A stretch of DNA of 25,783 bases from JBOGZD01 sp050697155 (GTDB taxonomy: Bacteria; Actinomycetota; Thermoleophilia; Solirubrobacterales; 70-9), in the NCBI GenBank assembly GCA_050697155.1, contig JBOGZD010000030.1, positions 1-25,783 of the forward strand, given 5' to 3'. Of this stretch, positions 1-6,843 are shown piece after piece (positions within the stretch are counted from its first letter, which is position 1; each line of letters begins with the position of its first letter). The position numbers and the translations under genes were made by a program. The notes beneath the pieces were generated by a model. It ran no database searches. It had not been told where the DNA came from and worked only from the letters and a program-made list of their open reading frames with translations.

Positions 1-878
1 CCGCCGCCCGCGGCACCGCCGGAGCCCGCCACGGCGGTGCCGCCGGCAGCGGACCCGGAGCCGCCGATGCCGCCGAGCTTGCTGATGATCAGCTGGTGCA
101 GCAGGGCCAGCGGGCCGAGTGGTGCTAGCGCGGCCAGCGCGCGCCCGTTGGCGCGCAGCTCGCGGCGGAACTCGTGACACTCGTCGCAGCGCTTGACGTG
201 GTGGCGCACCGGGCCCGAGGCCTTGCCCAGGCCCTCGGCGGCCTCGGCGAGCTCCAGCCGGACCTCGCCGCAGGTGAGCTGGCGCGAGTGGGTCGCCTCG
301 GCGAGCGAGATCCGCGCCCGCACCAGCAGCGACTTGACCGCCGGAACCGTGGTCGTCATCGACTCGGCGATCTCCTCGTAGGAGAGCGCGTCGATCTCGC
401 GCAGCAGCAGCGCTGTGCGCTGGGTCTCGGGAAGCTCCTGGACGTCGGCGACCAGGGCGCGGAAGTCCTCGCGCCGCTGGACGCGGTCGGCGGTGGTCGT
501 GCCGTTGTCGCAGGGGTGGGTGTCCATCGAGTCCTGCCCCTCGGCGACCGGCTTGCGTAGGTGGTTGAGGCAGCGGTTGCGGGCGATCCGGTAGAGCCAC
601 GGCCGCACGTTGATCTGCCGGTTGTCGGCGAGCATCGCCGCGTGGGCCTTGACGAACACCTCCTGGAGCACGTCCTCGGCGTCCTCGGTCGAGCGCAGCA
701 TGTGGCGGCAGAAGGCGAGCAGCCGCGAGTGGTAGCGCTCGAACAGCATCTCGAAGGCGTGGTCGTTGCCCGCCCGGATCAACGCAACCAGCCGCTCGTC
801 ACCCTGAAGTCGAAGAAGGGGCGAACGCCGGCCCAGCAGGCCGCCCCGGCTCGCGTGAGTGAGGGCAGATGCCTCCAT
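1..878 (-). CDS. ECF-like RNA polymerase sigma factor with C-terminal zinc-finger region (partial, 3' end off window)
   Basis: Reading the minus strand from ATG at 878 gives an open frame of 292 codons that leaves the window at base 1. Residues about 28-110 match sigma region 2 (AFEMLFERYHSRLLAFCRHM, then EDAEDVLQEVF and PWLYRIARNRCLNHLR). Residues about 141-195 match region 4 (LPETQRTALLLREIDALSYE, then a helix-turn-helix). The tail holds a C203 and an H227-x3-C231-x2-C234 motif like the zinc anti-sigma fold, followed by a hydrophobic stretch (about 248-266) and a Gly/Ala-rich run. It directs RNA polymerase to a set of promoters; the fused zinc finger could sense redox or inhibit the sigma domains in cis (inference). 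The ribosome binding site is weak, so the start is only probable. This domain order is familiar from Solirubrobacterales-like genomes. Confidence 0.88.
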   Translation of the reverse strand, partial: MEASALTHASRGGLLGRRSPLLRLQGDERLVALIRAGNDHAFEMLFERYHSRLLAFCRHMLRSTEDAEDVLQEVFVKAHAAMLADNRQINVRPWLYRIARNRCLNHLRKPVAEGQDSMDTHPCDNGTTTADRVQRREDFRALVADVQELPETQRTALLLREIDALSYEEIAESMTTTVPAVKSLLVRARISLAEATHSRQLTCGEVRLELAEAAEGLGKASGPVRHHVKRCDECHEFRRELRANGRALAALAPLGPLALLHQLIISKLGGIGGSGSAAGGTAVAGSGGAAGG

Positions 879-1028
879 ACAAGGAAAAAAGGGCCGCGAC
901 CCCCGCGCCCCTTAGGAACACGGTAACAGCGATGGGGTTGCGGTTCCACCAGGCCCGCGTTAAGGATGCTCGCGCTCGAATTCCGCGCTTTGCGGCGAAA
1001 ACGCGGCGTGGAGTGGCGGATCAGAAGG

Positions 1029-1114
1029 TACCCGGGGCGGGATTCGAACCCGCACTGCCCCGAAGGGCCACGGTGTTTAAGACCGCGTGCCTATACCAAT
1101 TCGGCTACCCGGGC
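1029..1114 (-). tRNA. tRNA-Leu (anticodon UAA)
   Basis: The minus strand folds as a class II tRNA of 86 nt. The acceptor stem is GCCCGGG with CCCGGGT and discriminator A. The D-stem is GCC/GGC, and the anticodon stem GCGGT/ACCGT encloses the loop CTTAAAC, which reads anticodon UAA. A long variable arm GCCC-TTCG-GGGC follows, then the T-arm GCGGG-TTCGAAT-CCCGC. The long variable arm together with UAA identifies leucine. The first acceptor pair is a G-U wobble, which is a little unusual. The 3' CCA is not fully encoded (CC then T). Confidence 0.95.
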
Positions 1115-1156
1115 ATCCGGATCGTAGCCGCGCCGTAATGCCCGCAACCGCGAGTG

Positions 1157-1198
1157 GCTTGCGTAGTGCTTGCGCTTGCGGATCGCTTGCGCTAGGAT
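1157..1198 (+). promoter_or_regulatory. Promoter with four GCTTGCG repeats before the Xre antitoxin
   Basis: GCTTGCG occurs at 1157, 1168, 1174 and 1185, giving two pairs each spaced 11 bp, about one helical turn. A -35-like TTGCGC (1170-1175) and a -10-like TAGGAT (1193-1198) are 17 bp apart and lie among the repeats. The antitoxin ATG is only 6 nt after the -10 box, so transcription would begin at or next to the start codon and give a leaderless mRNA. Autorepression by the downstream helix-turn-helix protein is the expected use (inference from toxin-antitoxin biology). Confidence 0.55.
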
Positions 1199-1204
1199 CG
1201 AGGC

Positions 1205-1561
1205 ATGGAAGCGGCGACCCTCACTCGCGGCCGGCTCGACCGGCACCTGCTCGACGAGATCGCCGAGACCTTCGCGCTCAGCGAGACCCAGCTCGGAGAG
1301 CTGTTCGGGGTCCGCCGCCAGGCGGTGTCGCAGTGGCGGGCACGGGGCCTGCCCGGCGCGCGCCAGGAGAAGGCGGCGACGGTCGCCGCGGTCGGCGACC
1401 TGCTGCGCCACCGGCTGAAGGCAGAGCGGATCCCCGGGATCGCCCGGCGGCCGGCCCGCGCCTACGGCGGGTTGACGATGCTCGAGATGATCGAGCGCGA
1501 TCGCCACGGCGAGCTGCTGATGGAGGTCCGCGGCTCGTTCGACTGGGCGAGCTCCGTCTAG
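1205..1561 (+). CDS. Xre/MbcA/ParS-type antitoxin of a RES toxin-antitoxin pair
   Basis: The 118-residue protein has a helix-turn-helix at about 22-48 (LSETQLGELFGVRRQAVSQW) and a C-terminal segment at about 88-112 (YGGLTMLEMIERDRHGELLM). The second segment resembles the 'GG.tPlelI..G....vl' toxin-binding part of Xre/MbcA/ParS antitoxins. The gene directly downstream on the same strand encodes a RES-domain protein, its usual toxin partner. The antitoxin should bind and block the toxin and repress the operon through the repeats just upstream. There is no Shine-Dalgarno sequence before the ATG, and the promoter lies so close that a leaderless transcript is likely. The stop codon is the first base triplet of a long palindrome that separates it from the toxin gene. 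Confidence 0.82.
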   Translation: MEAATLTRGRLDRHLLDEIAETFALSETQLGELFGVRRQAVSQWRARGLPGARQEKAATVAAVGDLLRHRLKAERIPGIARRPARAYGGLTMLEMIERDRHGELLMEVRGSFDWASSV

Positions 1562-1664
1562 TGCACCCGTCCGCAAGTTCGCCCGGTTTCGGCGGCACCG
1601 GGACGCGCCTGGCCGCGCCCCGGCACTCGCCGAAATCGGACCGAACTTACGGTCGCGTGCACTA
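1559..1664. repeat. ~106-bp imperfect palindrome between antitoxin and toxin genes
   Basis: The segment begins TAGTGCAC at 1559 (the antitoxin stop codon) and ends GTGCACTA at 1664. The outer arms of about 37 bp are reverse complements except for a handful of mismatches and one indel; shared blocks include AAGTTCG and TTTCGGCG. The inner part pairs again (CCGGGACGCG with CGCGCCCCGG, 1598-1625). The whole segment can form one long hairpin or cruciform. It resembles a REP/MITE-like palindromic unit or an attenuator. I saw no second copy in this window. Confidence 0.75.
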
Positions 1665-1671
1665 GCGCCTC

Positions 1672-2202
1672 GTGCGCACCGTCCGGCGCGGGGGCGAGTA
1701 CCTGCGGGTCGCCGATTCCGGTTGGGCACAGCCGCTCGACCCCACCCACGCCGCCCGCACCGGAGGGCGTTGGAACCCGCCCGGCAGCTTCGGCTGCGTC
1801 TACCTCTGCGCGTCCGTGGCCGTCGCCCGCGCCAACGTCTACCGCAGGCTGCGCGACCAGCCTTACGGCCCCGAGGACCTCGACCCGGCGACCGCGCCGA
1901 TGCTGATCGCAACCCGCGTCCCCGAGGCCCGCTACGCCGACCTGGTCACCGCCCGGGGCCTCGAGAGCGCCGGGCTGCCGCCGACGTACCCGCGCGACTC
2001 CGGTGGCCGGCGAATCTCCTGGAGCCGCTGCCAGCGGGTCGGGCTGGCGGCCTGGGAGGCGGGTCACCCGGGGCTTGCCTGTCGCAGCGCCGCTCCCCGC
2101 GCCCCGGCCGCCGGTCGCGACTCGGAGGAGCTCGCCCACTTCGATCGGGGCCGCCGCCTGCGCGTTCGCTCCCGCCGCCGCTTCGCCGACTGGTTCTGGT
2201 AG
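1672..2202 (+). CDS. RES-domain toxin
   Basis: The 176-residue protein carries the RES family signature GGRWNPPGSFGCVYLCAS at 31-48, supplying the conserved Arg (R33) and Tyr (Y44). A later GLACRSAA segment contains the probable conserved Ser (S139). Characterised RES toxins (MbcT and Xre-RES systems) consume NAD+ in the cytoplasm and arrest growth; this activity is inferred for the present protein. The family's glutamate near position 55 appears to be Asn here, so activity is not certain. The start is GTG at 1672 with no visible ribosome binding site, just after the long palindrome, which predicts weak translation relative to the antitoxin. It is followed by convergent tetR. Confidence 0.8.
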   Translation: MRTVRRGGEYLRVADSGWAQPLDPTHAARTGGRWNPPGSFGCVYLCASVAVARANVYRRLRDQPYGPEDLDPATAPMLIATRVPEARYADLVTARGLESAGLPPTYPRDSGGRRISWSRCQRVGLAAWEAGHPGLACRSAAPRAPAAGRDSEELAHFDRGRRLRVRSRRRFADWFW

Positions 2203-2259
2203 GTCGGCATCCGGAGCGGCTCCGCCGATCCAGGGGGCGGCGCTGGTGATCGAGCCGAT

Positions 2260-2280
2260 CTGAGCGGGGGCGCCGCTCAG
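2260..2280. terminator. Hairpin between convergent RES toxin and TetR genes
   Basis: CTGAGCGG (2260-2267) and CCGCTCAG (2273-2280) form a perfect 8-bp stem with a 5-nt loop. The stem overlaps the TetR stop codon. With no T-run it is only a possible bidirectional terminator. Confidence 0.35.
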
Positions 2281-2900
2281 CGTCCCGCCGCCGCGACCAG
2301 GCCCGACATCAGCTCGACCGCGTCGCGGTCGGAGAGGCCCTGCTCGCGGACGAGCGAGCGCCAGGTCTCGAAGGCGAGCGCGTGGCCGATCGCCGCCTTC
2401 GCGCGGCGGCGGCGCGCGCCACGCTCGGGGCGGCCGCGGATCAGCGCCTCGCCGGCGACCTCGTACCAGCGGCCGAACTCCTCCGCCGCCCGGCGCATCG
2501 CGGGGACCAGCGGCAGGTCGCGGCTGGTGTTGGCGAGCATCTGCTCGACGCTCGCGTACCAGGGGTAGAGCTCTGTGAGCGCGCGGCGCAGGCGCTCGTC
2601 GGGATCGTCGAGCTCGGCCCAGGCGCCGGGGTTCGGGGGCGGGTTGAGCGACGCCCAGTGCGCCGAGCAGGCCGCGAACAGGTCCTCCTCGTCGGGGAAG
2701 TGGCGGTAGACGGTCGCCCGCTGGACCCCGGCGCGCTCGGCGACGGCGCTGATCGTCGTCCGCGCGGGGCCGACGCTGCCGTGCAGGTCGACCGCCGCTT
2801 CGGTGATCCGCAGGCGGGTCTCCTCCTCCTGCTCGGCGCGCAGGCGCTTGCGATAGGGGCGGGCAGCAGATTTCCGAGTCATCTTCATTTCGCGCGACAT
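2277..2900 (-). CDS. TetR-family transcriptional regulator
   Basis: The 207-residue protein has a TetR DNA-binding domain at about 27-73, with the helix-turn-helix AVAERAGVQRATVYRHFPDE near 52-71, followed by an all-helical ligand-binding domain. The basic N-terminus (TRKSAARPYRKRLRAEQ) is typical of extended TetR arms. The start may be ATG at 2900, 2888 or 2882; none has a clear ribosome binding site. It is divergent from the cupin gene with 83 bp between them, so it most likely represses that gene and itself, with an effector related to the cupin substrate (inference). Its 3' end converges on the RES toxin gene. Confidence 0.88.
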   Translation of the reverse strand: MSREMKMTRKSAARPYRKRLRAEQEEETRLRITEAAVDLHGSVGPARTTISAVAERAGVQRATVYRHFPDEEDLFAACSAHWASLNPPPNPGAWAELDDPDERLRRALTELYPWYASVEQMLANTSRDLPLVPAMRRAAEEFGRWYEVAGEALIRGRPERGARRRRAKAAIGHALAFETWRSLVREQGLSDRDAVELMSGLVAAAGR

Positions 2901-2904
2901 AGAT

Positions 2905-2970
2905 GTTCAATCAATCTTGACAGATCGCCCGGCGGTGTGATAGTTTCGCGGAACACCACTGTTCAACGAA
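2905..2970 (+). promoter_or_regulatory. Cupin promoter flanked by TGTTCAA repeats (possible TetR operator)
   Basis: A good -35 TTGACA (2917-2922) and a -10 TAGTTT (2941-2946) are 18 bp apart on the plus strand. GTTCAA followed by YSAA-like bases occurs at 2905-2914 and again at 2961-2970, one copy either side of the promoter and in direct orientation. These repeats are candidates for the divergent TetR protein. GAAAGGA (2968-2974) is the ribosome binding site for the cupin GTG start at 2984. Confidence 0.55.
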
Positions 2971-2983
2971 AGGACCGGACCAG

Positions 2984-3532
2984 GTGAATCCAGCACAGCT
3001 CATCGACGCGCTCCGCCGCTACGACGCCACCCAGGGCCCGCGCAACCTCGGGCCAAAGGACGGGCACTACGACGACCTCGGCAGCCTCGGGGTCAGATAC
3101 ATGGTCTACGGCGAGGAATCCGGCGGCGGCTTCTCGCTCGTCGAGCACCCGATCCCGCCGCGGATGCTCTGCGCCCCGCTGCACAAGCACTCGCGCGAGG
3201 ACGAGTACAGCTTCGTGCTCGAGGGCACGATGGGAGCGCTGCTCGGCGACGACGTGATCTACGCCCAGGCCGGCGACCTGGCGTTCAAGCCGCGCGACCA
3301 GTGGCACACCTTCTGGAACGCCGGCGACGAGCCGTGCCGCATCCTCGAGATCATCTCCCCGGGCGGCTTCGAGCACTTCTTCCGCGAGTTCGCAGAGCAG
3401 CTCGCCGCCGGCCAGGAGCCCGACATGCCGGGCCTCAGTGTCAAGTACGGGATCGAGTTCGATTTCGAGGCGATCCCGCGGATCTGCGCCGAGCACGGGC
3501 TCACGCACCCGCTGCTCGACCAGCAGGGCTGA
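2984..3532 (+). CDS. Cupin-domain protein
   Basis: The 182-residue protein has both cupin motifs. Motif 1 is H67-x-H69-x4-E74-x6-G81 (PLHKHSREDEYSFVLEG). Motif 2 is G97-x5-P103 followed by H108-x3-N112 (GDLAFKPRDQWHTFWN). The metal ligands H67, H69, E74 and H108 are all present, so it probably binds a divalent metal in the cytoplasm. Single-domain cupins of this kind include dioxygenases, isomerases and small-molecule sensors; I cannot assign a substrate. GTG at 2984 is chosen because GAAAGGA lies 9 nt upstream and the promoter is well placed. Control by the divergent TetR is likely. A long hairpin follows the stop. Confidence 0.85.
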   Translation: MNPAQLIDALRRYDATQGPRNLGPKDGHYDDLGSLGVRYMVYGEESGGGFSLVEHPIPPRMLCAPLHKHSREDEYSFVLEGTMGALLGDDVIYAQAGDLAFKPRDQWHTFWNAGDEPCRILEIISPGGFEHFFREFAEQLAAGQEPDMPGLSVKYGIEFDFEAIPRICAEHGLTHPLLDQQG

Positions 3533-3552
3533 GTCGGCCCGCCCGCGCCGTT

Positions 3553-3596
3553 GAACGTCCCGGAGTGCCCCCTATAGCGGGTGCTCCGGGACGTTC
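3553..3596. terminator. Bidirectional hairpin terminator between cupin and aldehyde dehydrogenase genes
   Basis: GAACGTCCCGGAG (3553-3565) and CTCCGGGACGTTC (3584-3596) are perfect 13-bp inverted arms around an 18-nt centre that can pair further (CCC with GGG). It lies between two convergent genes and has no strong T-run on either side. Confidence 0.6.
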
Positions 3597-3616
3597 GTCT
3601 CGTCCGGCCGGGGCGC

Positions 3617-5107
3617 TCAGAGCTGCGCGAAGACGGTCTTCGTCTCGAGGTAGGCGTCGAGGTTGGCGTGGCCCTTCTCGCGGCCGATGCCTGACGCCTT
3701 GTAGCCGCCGAACGGGGCCGCCGGGTCGCCGGCGCCCCAGGTGTTGATGTAGACCGAGCCCGCCTCCAGCATCGCGGCGAGCTTGTGGGCGTTGGAGATG
3801 TCGCGCGTCCACAGGCCGGCGGCGAGCCCGTACTCGGTCTGGTTGGCGCGCCGGGCGACCTCGTCGAGGTCCTCGAACGGCTGGGCGACCAGCACCGGGC
3901 CGAAGATCTCCTCGCGGGCGATCCGCATCTCGTCCCTGACCCCGGTGAACAGGGTCGGGGAGACGAAGTAGCCGCCGTTGCCGACGCCGTCCTCGGGCAT
4001 CCCGCCGGCGACCGCCTCGGCGCCCTCCGACAGGCCCGCGTCGATGTAGCCGGTCACCCGTCCGAACTGCTCCTCGGAGACCAGCGGGCCGAACTGGGTG
4101 TCGGGGTCGAGCCCCGGGCCGACCACCGCCCCGGCGGCGAACTCGGCCAGCTTGGCGACCACCTCGTCGAAGAGGCCCGCCTGCACGAACAGCCGCGAGG
4201 CCGCGTTGCAGGCCTGGCCGGAGTTGAAGTAGATCCCCTGGAACGAGCCCTTGACCGCGGCGTCGAGGTCGGCGTCGGGGAGGATGATGTTCGGGCTCTT
4301 GCCGCCGAGCTCGAGCGTCACCCGCTTGAGCGCCTGGCCGCACTTGGCGCCGATCTCGCGCCCGACCGGGACCGAGCCGGTGAACGCGACCTTGTCGACG
4401 CCGGGGTGGTCGACCATCGCCGCGCCGGTCGCTCCGTCGCCGGCGAGCACGTTCAGAGTCCCCTCGGGAAAGCCCGCCTCGAGCGCCAGCTCGCCGAGGC
4501 GAAGCGCGGTCAGCGGCGTCTGCTCGGCCGGCTTGAGCACGGTCGGGCAGCCGGCGGCGAGCGCGGGGGAGACCTTCCAGATCGCCATCAGCAGCGGGAA
4601 GTTCCACGGCACGAGCTGGGCGCAGACGCCGACCGGCTCGCGCAGCGTGTAGCAGAGGATGTCGCGCCCGGAGACCGGGATCGTCTCGCCCTCGATCTTC
4701 GTCGGCCAGCCGGCGTAGTAGCGCAGATGGTTGACCGAGGCGGCGATGTCGCCCTTCGCCGCCGCGAGCGGCTTGCCGTTGTCGAGCGACTCGAGCTCGG
4801 CGAGCTCGTTGCCGTTCTGCTTGATCAGCTCGGCGAGCGAGTACATCAGCCCGGCGCGCTTGGAGGCGCTCAGCTTGCGCATTGGGCCCTCGAGCGCCGC
4901 GCGGGCCGCCTTCACCGCCCGGTCGACGTCCTCGGGGCCGGCGTAGGCGACCTCGCAGATCGGCTCGCCGGTCGCCGGGTCGATGGTCTCGAACGTGCGC
5001 CCATCGGCCGCCTCCGCCGACTCGCCGCCGATCACCAGCTTCTGCGTGCCGCGGTCGACGATCGCGCGGGCGGCGTCCGAGAGCGCCTGAGCGGTGGCGG
5101 TGGCCAT
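3617..5107 (-). CDS. NAD(P)+-dependent aldehyde dehydrogenase
   Basis: The 496-residue protein is full length for the aldehyde dehydrogenase superfamily. It has the PWNFPL motif with N169, the general base E266 in LELGGKSPN, the catalytic C300 in FNSGQACNAASRL, the substrate-closing EEIFGPVL motif and a C-terminal PFGGYKASGIGRE. The protein oxidises an aldehyde to a carboxylic acid in the cytoplasm; the overall look is betaine-aldehyde/retinal dehydrogenase-like, but the substrate cannot be read from sequence. The frame is open further upstream to 5170, but that part is arginine-rich junk overlapping the divergent gene, so ATG at 5107 (MATATAQAL) is taken as the start. The ribosome binding site is weak. 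It is divergent from the hydrolase gene at 5170. Confidence 0.93.
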   Translation of the reverse strand: MATATAQALSDAARAIVDRGTQKLVIGGESAEAADGRTFETIDPATGEPICEVAYAGPEDVDRAVKAARAALEGPMRKLSASKRAGLMYSLAELIKQNGNELAELESLDNGKPLAAAKGDIAASVNHLRYYAGWPTKIEGETIPVSGRDILCYTLREPVGVCAQLVPWNFPLLMAIWKVSPALAAGCPTVLKPAEQTPLTALRLGELALEAGFPEGTLNVLAGDGATGAAMVDHPGVDKVAFTGSVPVGREIGAKCGQALKRVTLELGGKSPNIILPDADLDAAVKGSFQGIYFNSGQACNAASRLFVQAGLFDEVVAKLAEFAAGAVVGPGLDPDTQFGPLVSEEQFGRVTGYIDAGLSEGAEAVAGGMPEDGVGNGGYFVSPTLFTGVRDEMRIAREEIFGPVLVAQPFEDLDEVARRANQTEYGLAAGLWTRDISNAHKLAAMLEAGSVYINTWGAGDPAAPFGGYKASGIGREKGHANLDAYLETKTVFAQL

Positions 5108-5127
5108 CGCCGCGGATCGTATCGGCG

Positions 5128-5161
5128 GCGGTCGAGCCGTTCGCGACCGCGGTGCTAGAAC
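5128..5161 (+). promoter_or_regulatory. Short inverted repeat and possible -10 box in divergent promoter region
   Basis: GCGGTCG (5128-5134) and CGACCGC (5144-5150) are 7-bp inverted arms in the 62-bp region between the divergent dehydrogenase and hydrolase genes. TAGAAC (5156-5161) could be a -10 box placing the transcript start near ATG 5170. No convincing -35 is visible. This is a suggestion only. Confidence 0.3.
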
Positions 5162-5169
5162 CCGTAGCA

Positions 5170-5919
5170 ATGAAGGGACCGGTCGAGATCGTGCCTGGGG
5201 TCTACGGCCTCGGCTCGGAGCTGGTCAACTGGTACCTGGTCGAGGGCGAGGGCGGCCTGACCGCGGTTGACGCGGGGTTGCAGGGATACGCCGACACGCT
5301 CGACGACGACCTGCGCTCGATCGGGCACACGGCGGAGGAGATCAAGGCGCTGGTGCTCACCCATGCCGACAGCGACCACGTCGGGATCGCGCCGGACCTG
5401 CGCGAGCGCGGCGTCCCAATCCTGGTCCACGCCGAGGCCGAGCAGCGGCTCGCGGACCCGAAGCCGAAGGGCGGCGACGGCAGCCCGCGGCACCTGATCC
5501 CTTACGTCGTCCGGCCCGGGTTCTGGGGCCTGATGAACCACTTCCGCCGCTACCGGGCGCTGTCGCAGCCGAAGATCACCGGCGCGGACACCTACGGGGA
5601 CGGCGAGGTGCTCGACGTCCCCGGCCGCCCGCGCGTGATCCCGACCCCCGGCCACAGCGACGGCCACTGCTCGCTGCTGTTCGCCGACCACGACGCGTTC
5701 TTCGTCGGCGACGCCTTGTGCACCCTTCAGGTGATCACCCGCAACACCGGCCCGCAGCTGATGCCGGCCGCGTTCAACGTCTCCAACGACCAGTGCCTGG
5801 AATCGATGGGCGCGATCGAGCCGGTCGAGGTCGCGGTCTCGTTGCCGGGCCACGGCGAGCCCTGGCGCGGCACGCCGGCCGAGGCGGCGGCCCTGGTCCG
5901 CGAGCGCGGCCGGACCTAG
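5170..5919 (+). CDS. Metallo-beta-lactamase-fold hydrolase
   Basis: The 249-residue protein has the fold's typical order: a VNWYLVEGEGGLTAVDAGL opening strand, the metal motif THADSDHVG (H65, D67, D69, H70), TPGHSDGH (H162), VGDALC (D181) and PGHGEP (H228). It is probably a dinuclear-metal hydrolase of the glyoxalase II-like or broad MBL group, acting on an ester, thioester or lactone. In the canonical HxHxDH motif the second His is replaced by Asp (D67), a known variation in some subgroups that may alter metal choice. ATG at 5170 is used because the protein begins just before the first strand; the open frame upstream overlaps the dehydrogenase. It is divergent from the dehydrogenase, so the two may be co-regulated. 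Confidence 0.88.
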   Translation: MKGPVEIVPGVYGLGSELVNWYLVEGEGGLTAVDAGLQGYADTLDDDLRSIGHTAEEIKALVLTHADSDHVGIAPDLRERGVPILVHAEAEQRLADPKPKGGDGSPRHLIPYVVRPGFWGLMNHFRRYRALSQPKITGADTYGDGEVLDVPGRPRVIPTPGHSDGHCSLLFADHDAFFVGDALCTLQVITRNTGPQLMPAAFNVSNDQCLESMGAIEPVEVAVSLPGHGEPWRGTPAEAAALVRERGRT

Positions 5920-5922
5920 GCC

Positions 5923-5969
5923 GGCTGTCCTGCCTACGTGGCCGTATGAGCCCCCTGGACAGGACAGCC
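5923..5969. terminator. Inverted repeat after the hydrolase gene
   Basis: GGCTGTCCTG (5923-5932) and CAGGACAGCC (5960-5969) are perfect 10-bp arms with a 27-nt centre, starting 3 nt after the hydrolase stop. It is a probable terminator or processing hairpin. Confidence 0.45.
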
Positions 5970-5997
5970 CCTACCCAACGTCCTGGGGCGGCGGGAC

Positions 5998-6037
5998 TTG
6001 GCGCCTTTTCGGCGCCATCCCCCGAAAAAGGCGCCAA
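5998..6037. terminator. Strong bidirectional hairpin between convergent genes
   Basis: TTGGCGCCTTTTCGG (5998-6012) pairs with CCGAAAAAGGCGCCAA (6022-6037), apart from one extra A. GGCGCC occurs three times, so two alternative hairpins are possible. It sits 18 bases past the stop of the minus-strand secreted-protein gene and downstream of the plus-strand hydrolase. Confidence 0.6.
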
Positions 6038-6054
6038 CCCAGGCGCAGCAGTCG

Positions 6055-6843
6055 TTAGGGCGCGGGACAGTCAGGCGCCGCGGCCGGGGGTGTGACCGCC
6101 GTCGGTGCCTCGGCGGCCGGCGCGGCCGGTGCTTCGACGGTCTCCCGGGCTTCGTCTGCGTCGTCGTCGGCGTCGCCCCCTCGGTGCCCGTTCTCGTCGA
6201 CCGGCTCGTCGCCGTCGCTCGGCGCGACCTCGTGCTCCTCATCGGGCATTTCCGCCGCCGGCGTCTCGGAGGGGCCGGTCGCGGGCGGCGCGCTCGCCAG
6301 CGCCGCGACGCAGTCCTGCCCGACGTCGGCGGAATCGTCCGAGTCGAGAGCGGCATCGCCCTCGCCCTCTCCGCCCGCCTCGGCGTCTCCGCCCCCGTAG
6401 GCCCCGGTGTCCCGCGGCCCGGGCGCACCCCTGCCACCGCCGCGGCGATCGCCGTCCGCGGGCTCGGCGCTGGAGACGTCGGTGTCGAGCAGCAACGGCT
6501 TGCTGTCCTTGTGTCCGTAGGCGGAGACGCGGACCGCGTAGGTGCCGGCGCCGACGTAGGTGACCGGCAGCGAGGCGCCGCCGGCGACGATCGAGCCGTA
6601 ATCGATCACCGAGCCGTCGGCGCGGGTGACCGAGGCGCGGTAGCGGTGGGCGTCGGGGATCGGGTCGAAGGAGACGTCGATCACGCAGACGACCTGGGTC
6701 TGGGCGATCCCGCAGGAGCTGAGCGAGGCGCCGACGGAGAGCGCCGCAGGCCCCGCCTCCTCGCCGCCGCTGGCGAGCGCGTAGGCGGGCAGCGGCACCG
6801 CCAGCGCCAGCGCCGCGCAGATCAGCGCCCGCCGGTTCCTCAT
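6055..6843 (-). CDS. Secreted protein with acidic low-complexity C-terminus, function unknown
   Basis: The 262-residue protein starts with a clear Sec signal peptide (MRNRRALICAALALAVPLPA, with likely cleavage after about A24, ALA|SGG). Residues about 30-125 look like a compact beta-sandwich (VVCVIDVSFDPIPDAHRYRA, then AGTYAVRVSAYG) with two cysteines, C44 and C53, that could pair. Residues about 128-262 are a disordered tail rich in Asp, Glu, Gly, Ala and Pro. I do not recognise the family; the core is reminiscent of fibronectin/PKD-like extracellular domains. Its ATG overlaps the stop of the upstream membrane-protein gene by 4 bases (ATGA), so the two are translationally coupled and probably act together at the cell surface. 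Confidence 0.75.
   Translation of the reverse strand: MRNRRALICAALALAVPLPAYALASGGEEAGPAALSVGASLSSCGIAQTQVVCVIDVSFDPIPDAHRYRASVTRADGSVIDYGSIVAGGASLPVTYVGAGTYAVRVSAYGHKDSKPLLLDTDVSSAEPADGDRRGGGRGAPGPRDTGAYGGGDAEAGGEGEGDAALDSDDSADVGQDCVAALASAPPATGPSETPAAEMPDEEHEVAPSDGDEPVDENGHRGGDADDDADEARETVEAPAAPAAEAPTAVTPPAAAPDCPAP

Noticed and set aside
1558..2910. 450-codon minus-strand frame covering the RES toxin and TetR region
   Set aside because: Overlaps two well-supported genes and has no motif beyond compositional runs.
3785..5158. Long plus-strand open frame opposite the aldehyde dehydrogenase gene
   Set aside because: Composition is Gly/Ala/Arg/Asp repeats without domain motifs; the opposite strand has a full aldehyde dehydrogenase with all catalytic residues.
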